A stretch of 64,000 nt of DNA from Novosphingobium rosa NBRC 15208 (GTDB lineage: Bacteria; Pseudomonadota; Alphaproteobacteria; Sphingomonadales; Sphingomonadaceae). The notes under the pieces are model-generated. The model was not told where the DNA came from, searched no databases, and saw nothing but the letters and a program-made list of their open reading frames with translations. The translations under genes and the position numbers were made by a program. Below are positions 15,704 to 24,312 of this stretch, one piece after another. The stretch lies in assembly GCF_001598555.1 (NCBI RefSeq), contig NZ_BCZE01000030.1, positions 1 to 64,000 on the forward strand, written 5' to 3'. The stretch's first letter is position 1. Every line of letters starts with the position of its first letter.

Positions 15704-16759
15704 ATGACCGTCAAGGCCATCGGCGCGCCCGCCGCCGACAAACCCTTCGAACCCCTCGCCATCACCCGCCGCGAACCCGGCGCGCATGATGTCGCCATCA
15801 AGATCGCCTATTGCGGCGTTTGCCATTCCGACCTGCATATGGCGCGCGACGAATGGGGCGGCGCGCTGTACCCCTGCGTGCCCGGCCATGAGATCGTCGG
15901 CCATGTCACCGCCGTGGGCGCGCATGTCACCAAGTTCAAGGTGGGCGACACCGTAGGCGTGGGTTGCATGGTCGACAGCTGCCAGCACTGCCCCAGTTGC
16001 GAGGAAGGGCTGGAGCAGTATTGCACCGGCGAGGGCAGCTTCACCGGCACCTACAACGCCCCCACCCCCGATGCGCCGGGCTACACGATGGGTGGCTATT
16101 CCGAATCCATCGTGGTGAGCGAGAACTTCGTGCTGCGCGTGAACCACAAGCCCGAGCAGCTGGCCGCCGCCGCGCCGCTGCTCTGCGCCGGGATCACCAC
16201 CTGGTCGCCGTTGCGCCACTGGAACGCGGGGCCCGGCAAGAAGGTGGGCATCGTGGGCATCGGTGGCCTTGGCCATATGGGCGTGAAGCTGGCGCGCGCG
16301 TTGGGCGCTCACACCGTGGCCTTCACCACCAGCGAGAGCAAGCGCGAGGCCGCGCTGGCGCTGGGCGCGCATGAGGTGATCGTCTCGAAGAATGAGGACG
16401 AGATGGCCGCTCACGCGGGCAGCTTCGATTTCATCCTCAACACCGTGGCCGCCTCGCACAATCTGGACCCCTTCGTGGCGCTTCTGAAGCGTGACGGCAC
16501 GCTGACCCTGGTGGGCGCGCCCGAGCATCCCCACCCCAGTCCCGCTGTGTTCAACCTGATCTTCAGCCGCCGCTCGATTGCCGGTTCGCTGATCGGCGGC
16601 ATTGCCGAGACTCAGGAAATGCTCGATTTCTGCGCCGAGCACGGCATCACCTCGGACATCGAGATGATCGCCGCCAGCCAGATCGACGAAGCCTATGACC
16701 GCATGCTGAAAGGCGATGTGCGCTATCGCTTCGTGATCGACAGCGCCACGCTGGGCTGA
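15704..16759 (+). CDS. Zinc-dependent NAD(P) alcohol dehydrogenase (YahK/cinnamyl type)
   Basis: A 351-aa medium-chain dehydrogenase. Catalytic zinc ligands lie in CGVCHSDLH and PGHEIVG. The structural zinc lobe is Cys-rich (DSCQHCPSCEEGLEQYC) and the Rossmann motif is GIGGLGHMGVKLA. The sequence type matches NADPH-preferring aldehyde reductases such as E. coli YahK and cinnamyl alcohol dehydrogenases, which reduce aldehydes to alcohols. AGGAAG lies upstream of ATG 15704. The divergent LysR gene is its probable regulator, and a strong hairpin follows the stop. Confidence 0.92.
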   Translation: MTVKAIGAPAADKPFEPLAITRREPGAHDVAIKIAYCGVCHSDLHMARDEWGGALYPCVPGHEIVGHVTAVGAHVTKFKVGDTVGVGCMVDSCQHCPSCEEGLEQYCTGEGSFTGTYNAPTPDAPGYTMGGYSESIVVSENFVLRVNHKPEQLAAAAPLLCAGITTWSPLRHWNAGPGKKVGIVGIGGLGHMGVKLARALGAHTVAFTTSESKREAALALGAHEVIVSKNEDEMAAHAGSFDFILNTVAASHNLDPFVALLKRDGTLTLVGAPEHPHPSPAVFNLIFSRRSIAGSLIGGIAETQEMLDFCAEHGITSDIEMIAASQIDEAYDRMLKGDVRYRFVIDSATLG

Positions 16760-16770
16760 TCGCGCAGGAC

Positions 16771-16794
16771 GGGGGCGGGTTCACGCCCGCCCCC
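16771..16794 (+). terminator. Terminator hairpin after the alcohol dehydrogenase
   Basis: GGGGGCGGG-TTCACG-CCCGCCCCC is a perfect 9-bp stem starting 11 nt past the stop. The trailing T run is weak (TTCAC). Confidence 0.65.
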
Positions 16795-16799
16795 TTCAC

Positions 16800-16827
16800 A
16801 GCGTTTTGACGATTGAGCGAAAACGCT
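16800..16827. repeat. Short palindrome, REP/RIME-like
   Basis: AGCGTTTT...AAAACGCT, an 8-bp inverted repeat with a 12-nt loop, directly after the dehydrogenase terminator. The AGCGTTTT/GCGAAAACG flavour recalls alphaproteobacterial RIME-type intergenic palindromes; a second related one is at 42237. Confidence 0.4.
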
Positions 16828-16888
16828 TCAATCTTCCGATGCCGCATGTCTGAGCCGCTGACCACATGGGCTGGCCACGCTCCGGCAC

Positions 16889-18538
16889 TTACCGCCGGCT
16901 GGCAGGCCTTTGATCGGCCAGAACATAGGTCAGAACCACACGCCCCTGCGCCGGGATCGGCGCCTCCCACAGCGGCAGGCCATCCTTGCGCCCCAGCCGG
17001 GCCGAACTTGATGCCACGCTCTGGCCCGCCTCCAGCGCCAGCTTGCCCTCGAAGCGGATCGGCCAGCGATTGGCGTTGGTGACGCTGAGCCGCACCACCT
17101 GCCGCCTGTGGCCCTGCTGCACACTGTCCCGCGTGACGACTGCGTCCAGTTGCACCTGAGGCGATTCATCCAGCTGAATGTCCACGGTTTCGCCTTCCGC
17201 CTTATCCGCCATGCGGCCTTCACCGGACGGAATGTCGGCGCCATGCACCCCCTCGACCACGCTGACCTCACCGCCGGGCAACGCCAGCCCCAGGCCATCC
17301 TCGCGACGGTTGCGCAGGCGCACCATGCGGCGGGCAGCGCCTTGCTGCCCCGGTTCGATGGTTGCCGTGTGGATCAGCGCCAGCTTGATGGGGCGCTCGG
17401 TCATCAGCGCCACCTGCTTCTGCCCATGCGCGGCGATCGAGGTGGGCATCGGAATACGGTAGAATTTCAGATCCCCCAGCGCCTCGGCCTGGGCGACATA
17501 GGCCTCGTTCATCATCCGCTTGGCGTCCATCACCACAACGGCCGCAGGCGCCATCATCGCCATCGGTGCCGGTGGCGGGGGTGGAGGTGGTGGCGGCGGC
17601 ACCGCCAGAGGCGCGGACAGGCGGCATTCCAGCACCAGCTGCTGCGCGTAATGGCTGCCGGACGGGTATTCCGCCATATGCGGTCGCCCGGCCACCACGC
17701 CCGCCTGCGCCTGCGGGAAGCTGGTATCATCCCCGCTGGCCAGAGTGAGCCAGGCGGTCATCTCCGCCTCACGCGCGCCGGGGCGCAAGGCCAGCACGTA
17801 ATGCGCCCGCCAGTCAAAGCCCCAGGCCAGATAGGACAGCTTGATCCGCACATGCTGCGCACGATCGGACTGCGTGGCCACCGAAAGCGTGGGCCGCGCA
17901 TTCATCCCCGCAGGCAGGCCATTATAGACGATGCCATCCTTCAGGCCGCCGCAATTGGCCACTTCGAACCCCTGCCGCGTCTGCAGGATCGCCGCGCCAT
18001 CGGGCCCGGAGCGGATGATCGCCTCCTCCTCCGTCACCTGCCCGCCCGGGCGCTGCCGGCGCAGCGTCACCGGCCTGCCAAAAGCGCGGGCATAGAGGTT
18101 GCGCGGCGAGAGCAGATCGGCGTCGAGGTTCTTTTCGCGCACGCCATCCGGCAGACCGGTGATGATCGCGCTTTCCGCCAGCATGCCCGCCGCCACACCT
18201 TCGAAACGCAGCACAGCTGCACCCGCGGGCAGATCGACCTCGCGCTCCTCGCTGACCAGCGCATAGCCACCCAGCCATGAGCCGGGCCGCAAAGCGCCAT
18301 CGCCACCACCATGAGGATTGCGATAGATCGCCACGGAAAGCGCAGCAGGCGCTTTGGATATCACCGTGGTTCCGGACTCATCCGTTTCCCCTGGGGCAGG
18401 CCCGGCTTGCGCGCCAGCCTGCGCCACGCCACAGGCCAACGCCAGAACGAACGGCATCAGCCACAGGCCATCCACGGCCTTTCGCCGCGCCATAGCCCGC
18501 ACCGCCACGGCAGGCGTTATCAAGGAAATACGTGCCAT
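16889..18538 (-). CDS. DUF4139-domain protein (paralogue 1)
   Basis: A 549-aa exported protein with an N-terminal hydrophobic signal (LWLMPFVLALACGVAQAGAQ). The central and C-terminal part matches DUF4139: the LSYLAWGFDWRAHYVLAL segment, a LNLASGDDTSFPQAQ-like region, and the final VVRLSVTNANRWPIRFEGKL. A run of ten prolines followed by PMAMMAP separates two halves. Homologues are annotated as mucoidy inhibitor A or DUF4139 proteins and are probably envelope beta-sandwich proteins; function is not known. ATG 18538 (GGAAGG upstream) leaves 17 bp after the stop of the paralogue upstream, so the two are one operon. Confidence 0.82.
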   Translation of the reverse strand: MARISLITPAVAVRAMARRKAVDGLWLMPFVLALACGVAQAGAQAGPAPGETDESGTTVISKAPAALSVAIYRNPHGGGDGALRPGSWLGGYALVSEEREVDLPAGAAVLRFEGVAAGMLAESAIITGLPDGVREKNLDADLLSPRNLYARAFGRPVTLRRQRPGGQVTEEEAIIRSGPDGAAILQTRQGFEVANCGGLKDGIVYNGLPAGMNARPTLSVATQSDRAQHVRIKLSYLAWGFDWRAHYVLALRPGAREAEMTAWLTLASGDDTSFPQAQAGVVAGRPHMAEYPSGSHYAQQLVLECRLSAPLAVPPPPPPPPPPAPMAMMAPAAVVVMDAKRMMNEAYVAQAEALGDLKFYRIPMPTSIAAHGQKQVALMTERPIKLALIHTATIEPGQQGAARRMVRLRNRREDGLGLALPGGEVSVVEGVHGADIPSGEGRMADKAEGETVDIQLDESPQVQLDAVVTRDSVQQGHRRQVVRLSVTNANRWPIRFEGKLALEAGQSVASSSARLGRKDGLPLWEAPIPAQGRVVLTYVLADQRPASRR

Positions 18539-18555
18539 CGACCGCAGCCTTCCGG

Positions 18556-20064
18556 TCAGTAACGCGTATCGAATTGCGCCGTCAGCTTCACCTCGCCATG
18601 CGCGGGCACCGTCACCCGCCACAGGCGTCGGTCGGCATTGACCTGCTCACCCTTCACGCTTTCCGCCGAAACGCGCGTATCGTGCCAGCCATTGTCCAGC
18701 CCATCCTGCGCCAGTTCCACCGTCACCGGCACGGATTTGGCGTTGGTGAGACGATAGCTCATACGGGTGCGCCAATAGGTAGCCGTCCGGTCGACCGTGA
18801 CCACGCGCGGCGCCCCGCCCTCCGTGATGCGATAGCTGGCGACGCGGTCCCATTCGGCACCGGTGATATGATCGCGACCCTCGACCACCGGCTGCACCTT
18901 CACATCGAAGGCCGAGCCAAGGCCCAGCGCCACGCTGCTGCCCATCGGCGTATGACCGATGTTGTCCTCACCGATAAATTGCGGCTGCCCGCGCGCATCG
19001 CGCATATAGACCCGCACCGTCCCGGCGGGCAGCGCATCGCCCAGACCACCCTCGCGCGAACTGGTGAAGCGCAGTTGCGTGGTCGCGCTCTGCGCTTCAT
19101 CCTGACTGCCCTGCCAGCCATTGGTGAAGACATAGGCCCGCTCTGCCTGAGCCCCCTTCACATCCAGAAAGCCGATCTGTTTCTGCTGGATGCCGGCCAC
19201 CGACGTCCGCCCGTCAATCGGATAGACGTAGTAATCGCCCAATTGCTCACGTTCGGAACTCTGTGTGCCCGCCTTGACCAGCCCGCCCGTGCGCGCACGG
19301 AAGATGCGCGGCGGCGAAGGCTCATCCCCGCCACCCACACGGCCCGCCACCAGCAACACCCTGGCATGCGGGAAAGCCGTGCCGGTGCTGTTGTTCAGCG
19401 TCACCCAGCCCTGCACATCCAGCTTGCCCGAAGCCTCATCGAACAGCGCAACATAATCCGCCTTCCAGCCAAAGCCCTGCGACAGATAGCTCAGCGTCAC
19501 CGGCCTGGTGCCCGAAGCCCCCGAATCCAGCGTAACCGAGAGCGTGGGATGCGCCTTCAGCCCCTCTGGCAGACCCGGGAAGACCAGCCGGCCGCCCGTC
19601 TGCCCCAGCACCTCGATCCGATTGCCGATCTGCACCAGCGTGCCGCCATTGTTGGCCAGCACCTTGGCCTGCTCGGTGGTTTCCACGCCCGTGGCCGGAT
19701 TGGTCCGTACCAGGCTGACATCCTGCCCCACCGACTTGTCCAGCAGCCGCTGCGGCGAGAGCAGATCGTAGTCGAAATTCTGCTCGATCACGCTGGTGTT
19801 CGCCGCCGCGATCGTCACCGTCTCCGGCCTGATCCGCGCCGAGACATCGGGCAGATCCAGCGCCACATGCCCATGCGGCAGGTTGAGCGAGCGCACATCC
19901 TGAATCAGCGCCAGATCGTTGTTGTAGATGGTCAGTGACAGATCACCTTGCGCATTGCCCGGCTGCACCACCGAGCCCTGCGTCGGCGCATCCTTGGCCA
20001 TCGCCTCCGCGCCCTGCAGCGCAAAAAGCGAAACACCAGCCCCGACAACCGCCATCCACCGCAT
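18556..20064 (-). CDS. DUF4139-domain protein (paralogue 2)
   Basis: A 502-aa secreted protein with a cleavable signal (MRWMAVVGAGVSLFALQGAE). It follows the DUF4139 layout: an N-terminal LSLTIYNNDLALIQDVRSLN-type domain, FDYDLLSPQRLLDKSVG, LSYLSQGFGWKADYVALFDE, GWVTLNNSTGTAFPHARVLL, and a C-terminal ATYWRTRMSYRLTNAKSVPV. It is first in a two-gene operon with a shorter-spaced, more diverged paralogue (16889-18538), suggesting an old tandem duplication with specialised copies. Role unknown; surface or periplasmic location is inferred from the signal peptide. Start ATG 20064 with GGAGA upstream. Confidence 0.85.
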   Translation of the reverse strand: MRWMAVVGAGVSLFALQGAEAMAKDAPTQGSVVQPGNAQGDLSLTIYNNDLALIQDVRSLNLPHGHVALDLPDVSARIRPETVTIAAANTSVIEQNFDYDLLSPQRLLDKSVGQDVSLVRTNPATGVETTEQAKVLANNGGTLVQIGNRIEVLGQTGGRLVFPGLPEGLKAHPTLSVTLDSGASGTRPVTLSYLSQGFGWKADYVALFDEASGKLDVQGWVTLNNSTGTAFPHARVLLVAGRVGGGDEPSPPRIFRARTGGLVKAGTQSSEREQLGDYYVYPIDGRTSVAGIQQKQIGFLDVKGAQAERAYVFTNGWQGSQDEAQSATTQLRFTSSREGGLGDALPAGTVRVYMRDARGQPQFIGEDNIGHTPMGSSVALGLGSAFDVKVQPVVEGRDHITGAEWDRVASYRITEGGAPRVVTVDRTATYWRTRMSYRLTNAKSVPVTVELAQDGLDNGWHDTRVSAESVKGEQVNADRRLWRVTVPAHGEVKLTAQFDTRY

Positions 20065-20250
20065 CGCATTCTCCAGATCATGCGCCCGACCGTGATGACG
20101 GACCGAGCAGTCTTAAGCCCAGCCTACCTCCCACATGCGAGGTCATCCCGGAAGAGCTTTCCTTGCCGTCTCATCGCGTTGAATCGGTGAACGCGTGCTG
20201 AAAGAAAGACGGATGGAGTGTAGAAAAAGCATATAGTGGACATCGAAGAT

Positions 20251-20300
20251 ACGAGGGGGTTATCCACTCGCGCTCCCAAAGCGTCTTCCGGCGAGACTAC
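20251..20300. repeat. Decayed remnant of the dispersed hairpin element
   Basis: This segment (CGAGGGGGTTATCCACTCGC, then GCTCCCAAAGCGTCTTCCGG) matches, with scattered changes, the minus-strand form of the right end of the elements at 24098-24302 and 32102-32336. The hairpin is broken by two or three mismatches and the rest of the element is missing. It lies in the 289-bp gap between the DUF4139 operon and the MarR-like gene, which otherwise holds only promoter-like AT-rich DNA. Confidence 0.7.
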
Positions 20301-20353
20301 AGGGACGCCCGATTGTTACGCTTTACCTCCTTATTAGAGCAACAATCCCTGCA

Positions 20354-21400
20354 TTAGCTCATCCGCGCCGCAACAAGATCAATCTCCGCGAAATAGCGCG
20401 CCATCGCATCCACCGCCTTGTCGGTCAGGGTGATGAAGGCGCGGCGGCGGTCGGTTTCATCCTCCACGCGCTTGAACAGACCCGCATCGGTCATCTGACC
20501 GATCCAGCGCAGCGCTGTCGTCGGCGGCACGCCCGAGGCGATGCACAGGCTGGTGACCGAAACACGCGCATGTTCCGCCCGTGCCGCCGTCAGATCCAGC
20601 AGCATGTCCCACGCCGGATCGGCGAACAGGTCTCCCTCGAAATGGCGTGCCCGCAACTGGCGCTGGCGGATGATCCGACGCACCAGACGCGGATCAGGCA
20701 GCGCCGGGCGGGCAGCACGCCCGACGCGCTCATCGCCCTCATCAGGCGAGGGCGTATCGAACCGGAACGCCGAGACCACCGCGGGCGCTGCCGGAACGGC
20801 GGAAGGCATTTCGCCACCCAACCGGTCGATCCGTTCCGCGATCTGGGTCACCTGCTGGGTGAGGCGCAACAGCACCAGCCGGTCTTCCTCGGACAGCTCG
20901 CGCACCCGCCGTTGTGGCAGACGGGCCAACACATGGCCCAGCGCGATGATCCGCTCGGCCCGACTGGGGGCCACCAGAATCTGCGGATCGCTCTGGTCCA
21001 AAGCGGCGAAGACATCGTCCAGCGCCTCTACACTGGTCGAAACGATCAGCTGCGCGCCCACATGCGCCGCCCGCATATCCAGCCGCGCCAGCGCCGCCAT
21101 CGTCGCGCCATCCACCTGCGGACAATCGATCAGCACCACATCGCCCAGCGGCTTGGCCGCGCCATCCAGCACCACATTCAACCGCCCCGTATCGGCCAGC
21201 CGGAAGCCTGCGCTGGCGGCATCCTCACCCATTTCATCGCGCAGATGGCCGCGATCGGCAAAGACCGAGACGCTCAACCGCAGGCCCGCCGCATCATTGG
21301 CAGGCGCGCCGTAGGAAAAATCCGAAACATCATCGGTGAAGCCCCCAAATCGGGCCTGCATGGTCTGGCTGGGGGGACGGCTCGGAGCTTGGCTCGACAT
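20354..21400 (-). CDS. MarR-like winged-helix regulator with N-terminal receiver-like domain
   Basis: A 348-aa protein. The C-terminal 100 residues form a MarR-type winged helix (VSVTSLCIASGVPPTTALRW, then FKRVEDETDRRRAFITLTDK). The N-terminal part (RLSVSVFADRGHLRDEMGED..., VVLIDCPQVDGATMAALARL) resembles a degenerate receiver or P-loop-free Rossmann domain. An Arg-rich segment (RLVRRIIRQRQLRARHFEGD) connects them. Proteins of this layout are common in sphingomonads; ligand and targets are not known to me. It stands alone between the DUF4139 operon and purA. Confidence 0.8.
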   Translation of the reverse strand: MSSQAPSRPPSQTMQARFGGFTDDVSDFSYGAPANDAAGLRLSVSVFADRGHLRDEMGEDAASAGFRLADTGRLNVVLDGAAKPLGDVVLIDCPQVDGATMAALARLDMRAAHVGAQLIVSTSVEALDDVFAALDQSDPQILVAPSRAERIIALGHVLARLPQRRVRELSEEDRLVLLRLTQQVTQIAERIDRLGGEMPSAVPAAPAVVSAFRFDTPSPDEGDERVGRAARPALPDPRLVRRIIRQRQLRARHFEGDLFADPAWDMLLDLTAARAEHARVSVTSLCIASGVPPTTALRWIGQMTDAGLFKRVEDETDRRRAFITLTDKAVDAMARYFAEIDLVAARMS

Positions 21401-21584
21401 GGGTGTTTTACTCCCTCGATGGCTGAGCCAGAGCAGGTCTCAGCGGCATTCCGTGAATAAAACTAGAACAAATGCAGATTCCGTCAAGTCACTTAAGGAA
21501 CAAATAAGGATCGATTATGGATATTAAACGGAACACCCATAAAGATGCTGAAAACACGAAACTTTCCAAGGCCGATACAGCAAC

Positions 21585-21613
21585 GCCGCCGCCAGCACAG
21601 GGCTGACAGCGGC
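21585..21613 (-). terminator. Terminator-like hairpin after purA
   Basis: GCCGCTGTCAGC and GCTGGCGGCGGC (minus strand) pair over 12 bp with two G-U pairs around a 5-nt loop, 24 bp past the purA stop. No long T run follows. Confidence 0.5.
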
Positions 21614-21637
21614 GCTATTGCATCCGGAAAAACCGAA

Positions 21638-22927
21638 TCAGTCGGCGAAGGGATCGCGGACCAGAATCGTGTCCTCACGCTCGGGGCTGGTGGAGACCAG
21701 CGCGACGGGCGTCTCGATCAGCTCCTGCACGCGCTGGATGTACTTGATCGCCTGAGCGGGCAGATCGGCCCACGAACGCGCGCCAGCAGTCGTGCCCTGC
21801 CAGCCATCCATTTCCTCATAGATCGGCTCGACATTGGCCTGATCGGCGGCGTGCGCCGGGAAATAATCCAAAACCTTGCCGTTCAGGCGGTAGCCGGTGC
21901 AGATCTTCACCTTCTCCAGACCGTCGAGCACGTCCACCTTGGTCAGGGCAATGCCGGTCACGCCCGAAATGGCGCAAGACTGGCGCACCAGCACGGCATC
22001 GAACCAGCCGCAGCGGCGCTTGCGGCCCGTGACGGTGCCGAATTCATGGCCACGCTCGCCCAGACGCTGGCCGGTTTCGTCCTCCAGCTCGGTGGGGAAC
22101 GGGCCGGAGCCCACGCGGGTGGTGTAGGCCTTCACGATGCCCAGCACAAAGCCGGTGGCGCTGGGGCCAAGGCCCGAGCCCGAAGCCGCCGTGCCCGAAA
22201 CCGTGTTCGACGAGGTGACAAAAGGATAGGTGCCGTGATCGACATCGAGCAGCACGCCCTGCGCACCCTCGAACAAGATGCGCGCGCCGGCTTTCTTCAC
22301 CGAATTCAGACGCTTCCACACCGGCTGGGCATATTGCAGCACCGAAGGCGCGATCTCGCGCAGCTCATTCAGCAACGCCTCGCGATCGACCGGCGGCTGG
22401 CCGAAACCGGCGCGCAGCGCGTCATGATGCGCGCACAGGCGGTCCAGCTGGGCCTCCAGCGCATCGAGATGCGCCAGATCGCACACGCGGATCGCGCGGC
22501 GGCCGACCTTGTCCTCATAGGCCGGGCCGATGCCGCGACCGGTGGTGCCGATCTTGCCCGAACCGGCAGCGGCCTCGCGCATCACGTCCAGCTCGCGGTG
22601 GACCGAGAGGATCAGCGGGCAATTCTCGGCGATGGCGAAGTTTTCGGTGTTGATGACAACGCCCTGGCCTTCCAGCTTCTCGATCTCGGCCTTCAGGTGC
22701 CACGGGTCCAGCACCACGCCATTGCCGATGATCGAGAGCGTGCCGGTCACGATGCCGCTGGGCAGCAGCGACAGCTTGTAGACCTTCTCGCCCACCACCA
22801 GCGTGTGGCCGGCGTTGTGGCCGCCCTGAAAACGCACGACGGCGTCCGCGCGCGCAGCCAGCCAGTCGACGATCTTGCCCTTGCCCTCATCGCCCCACTG
22901 GGCGCCGATCACGGTCACATTTGCCAT
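21638..22927 (-). CDS. purA: Adenylosuccinate synthetase
   Basis: A 429-aa enzyme making adenylosuccinate from IMP, aspartate and GTP in AMP synthesis. It starts [20 protein letters not shown], with the GTP/IMP loop GDEGKGK and the catalytic Asp. It also has the family signatures [11 protein letters not shown] and [19 protein letters not shown]. Full length, no anomaly. It stands alone, with a terminator-like hairpin downstream and a 225-bp divergent region toward the alpha/beta hydrolase. Confidence 0.98.
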   Translation of the reverse strand: MANVTVIGAQWGDEGKGKIVDWLAARADAVVRFQGGHNAGHTLVVGEKVYKLSLLPSGIVTGTLSIIGNGVVLDPWHLKAEIEKLEGQGVVINTENFAIAENCPLILSVHRELDVMREAAAGSGKIGTTGRGIGPAYEDKVGRRAIRVCDLAHLDALEAQLDRLCAHHDALRAGFGQPPVDREALLNELREIAPSVLQYAQPVWKRLNSVKKAGARILFEGAQGVLLDVDHGTYPFVTSSNTVSGTAASGSGLGPSATGFVLGIVKAYTTRVGSGPFPTELEDETGQRLGERGHEFGTVTGRKRRCGWFDAVLVRQSCAISGVTGIALTKVDVLDGLEKVKICTGYRLNGKVLDYFPAHAADQANVEPIYEEMDGWQGTTAGARSWADLPAQAIKYIQRVQELIETPVALVSTSPEREDTILVRDPFAD

Positions 22928-23152
22928 GGATAGAATCCCTCACCCTGCCAGGTGGACCCGGAAGCGCCCTTCGACAGGACTCGGCGCAGCGGGTGGATCA
23001 GACGGGCGCGTCAAAGCGGCGGCCCGGATATGCGCGGTGGCCGTTAGAGGGCCCGGCCAGAACCGTCAACCCCAAGCAGACCGGTACTGGTGCATGAGCG
23101 CCCTTGCGCCTAGGTTAGGCACAGAAATGGGTTGCCGGGAGACGCCGAAATC

Positions 23153-24085
23153 ATGCCAATACGGATGCGCAAAATCGCTATACCGATGGCCGCAGCCCTC
23201 TCCATGGCGCTGATTCTGCCGCTGGCCGCGCGGGCGCAGATGCTCGGCCCCGGCATGTGGGCGCGCGGCATGATGCGCAACCGCCAGGCGATGGCGCCGT
23301 CCGCCCCGCCGCATCAGACTTTGGCTTATGGCAATGGGCAATCCTACGATTTCTACGCGCCGCTGCATCCCAACGGCCCTACGCCACTGGTGCTTTTCGT
23401 CCATGGCGGCGCATGGAGTCGCGGCAGCAAGGATACGGCCACCGGGCCATGGAAAGCGCCGCATTACACTGGGGAAGGCTATGCCTTTGCCTCGATGGAC
23501 TACCGCCTCGTCCCCAAGGCCCGCGTGGAGGATCAGGCCGCCGATATCGCCCACGCCCTGCACGCCATCCTGCGCAATGCCGACCGCCTCGGTGTGGACC
23601 GCCACCGCATCGTGCTGATGGGCCATAGCGCGGGGGCGCAACTGGTGGCGCTGGTGGGTACAGATGAAAGCTATCTGAAAGCCGAGGGTTTATCCTTCGC
23701 GGACATCGCGGGCGTCATCCCCATCGACGGGGCCGCCTATGATATCCCCAAGCAGATGGAGACCTCCGGCGCCTATATGGGCGCGCGTTATGATCAGGCC
23801 TTCGGGACCGACCCGGCGCGGCAGAGGGCCCTGTCAGCCACCCTCCATGCCGAAGCGCCCAATGCCTCGCGCTTCCTGCTGCTGCATGTGCAGCGGCCTG
23901 ATGGGGTGGCTCAGGCGCAGGAATTAGCGGACGCGCTGCGGGCTGGTGGGACGGATGTGGAGATCAAAGGCTTCCCGGGCACCGGGCTGATGGGCCATCT
24001 GGCCATCAATCAGCGGCTGGGCGATCCATCCTATGAGGTCACGCCGGTTGTGGATGAGTGGTTGAAGAAGGTTTTCGGGAAGTAG
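23153..24085 (+). CDS. Secreted alpha/beta-hydrolase (esterase/lipase-like)
   Basis: A 310-aa protein with a signal peptide (IPMAAALSMALILPLAARAQ). The oxyanion motif is HGGAW, the nucleophile elbow GHSAGA, the acidic residue follows in the RPDGVAQAQELADALRAGG region, and the catalytic His is in GHLAINQ. This is the pattern of HSL/BD-FAE-type carboxylesterases acting on small esters in the periplasm. ATG 23153 follows GGGAG; ATG 23165 is an alternative. It converges on hisZ, and the gap between them holds a full copy of the dispersed hairpin element 12 nt after the stop. Confidence 0.85.
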   Translation: MPIRMRKIAIPMAAALSMALILPLAARAQMLGPGMWARGMMRNRQAMAPSAPPHQTLAYGNGQSYDFYAPLHPNGPTPLVLFVHGGAWSRGSKDTATGPWKAPHYTGEGYAFASMDYRLVPKARVEDQAADIAHALHAILRNADRLGVDRHRIVLMGHSAGAQLVALVGTDESYLKAEGLSFADIAGVIPIDGAAYDIPKQMETSGAYMGARYDQAFGTDPARQRALSATLHAEAPNASRFLLLHVQRPDGVAQAQELADALRAGGTDVEIKGFPGTGLMGHLAINQRLGDPSYEVTPVVDEWLKKVFGK

Positions 24086-24097
24086 GAAGAGAGAAAA

Positions 24098-24302
24098 GCG
24101 AGGGCCATCGCCCTCGCGCTCCCTTTACTGTCTGCGTTGCGCTTGGGGTTCGGCCAAGGCGCTCAGTTTGCCGCTCCGCAGGCAGGAAATAGGCCTGCGG
24201 CGCCTTAGGTCACCGCAGGTGGAGAGTTTGGGCGCTTCAGTTCGGCACCATCACCCTATCGCCGGAAGACGTCATGGGAGCGCGAGGGGGTAACCCCCTC
24301 GC
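24098..24302. repeat. Dispersed hairpin-ended intergenic element, copy 1 (orientation A)
   Basis: Left end GCGAGGGCCATCGCCCTCGC (24098-24117) is a perfect 8-bp hairpin. The right end at 24282-24302 is a 9-bp hairpin of type GCGAGGGGG-TAA-CCCCCTCGC. GCTCCC and its complement GGGAGC flank the hairpins inside. An internal hairpin CCGCAGGC...GCCTGCGG is also present. The outer flanks are purine-rich on the left and pyrimidine-rich on the right. It fills the gap between the hydrolase and hisZ stop codons, 12 nt and 10 nt away. Confidence 0.9.
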
Positions 24303-24312
24303 ATCTTCCTTT

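Noticed and set aside
21517..21606. 29-codon ORF with AAGGA upstream, plus strand near the purA end
   Set aside because: It overlaps the purA terminator-like hairpin and has no recognisable feature; a chance ORF is the simpler reading.
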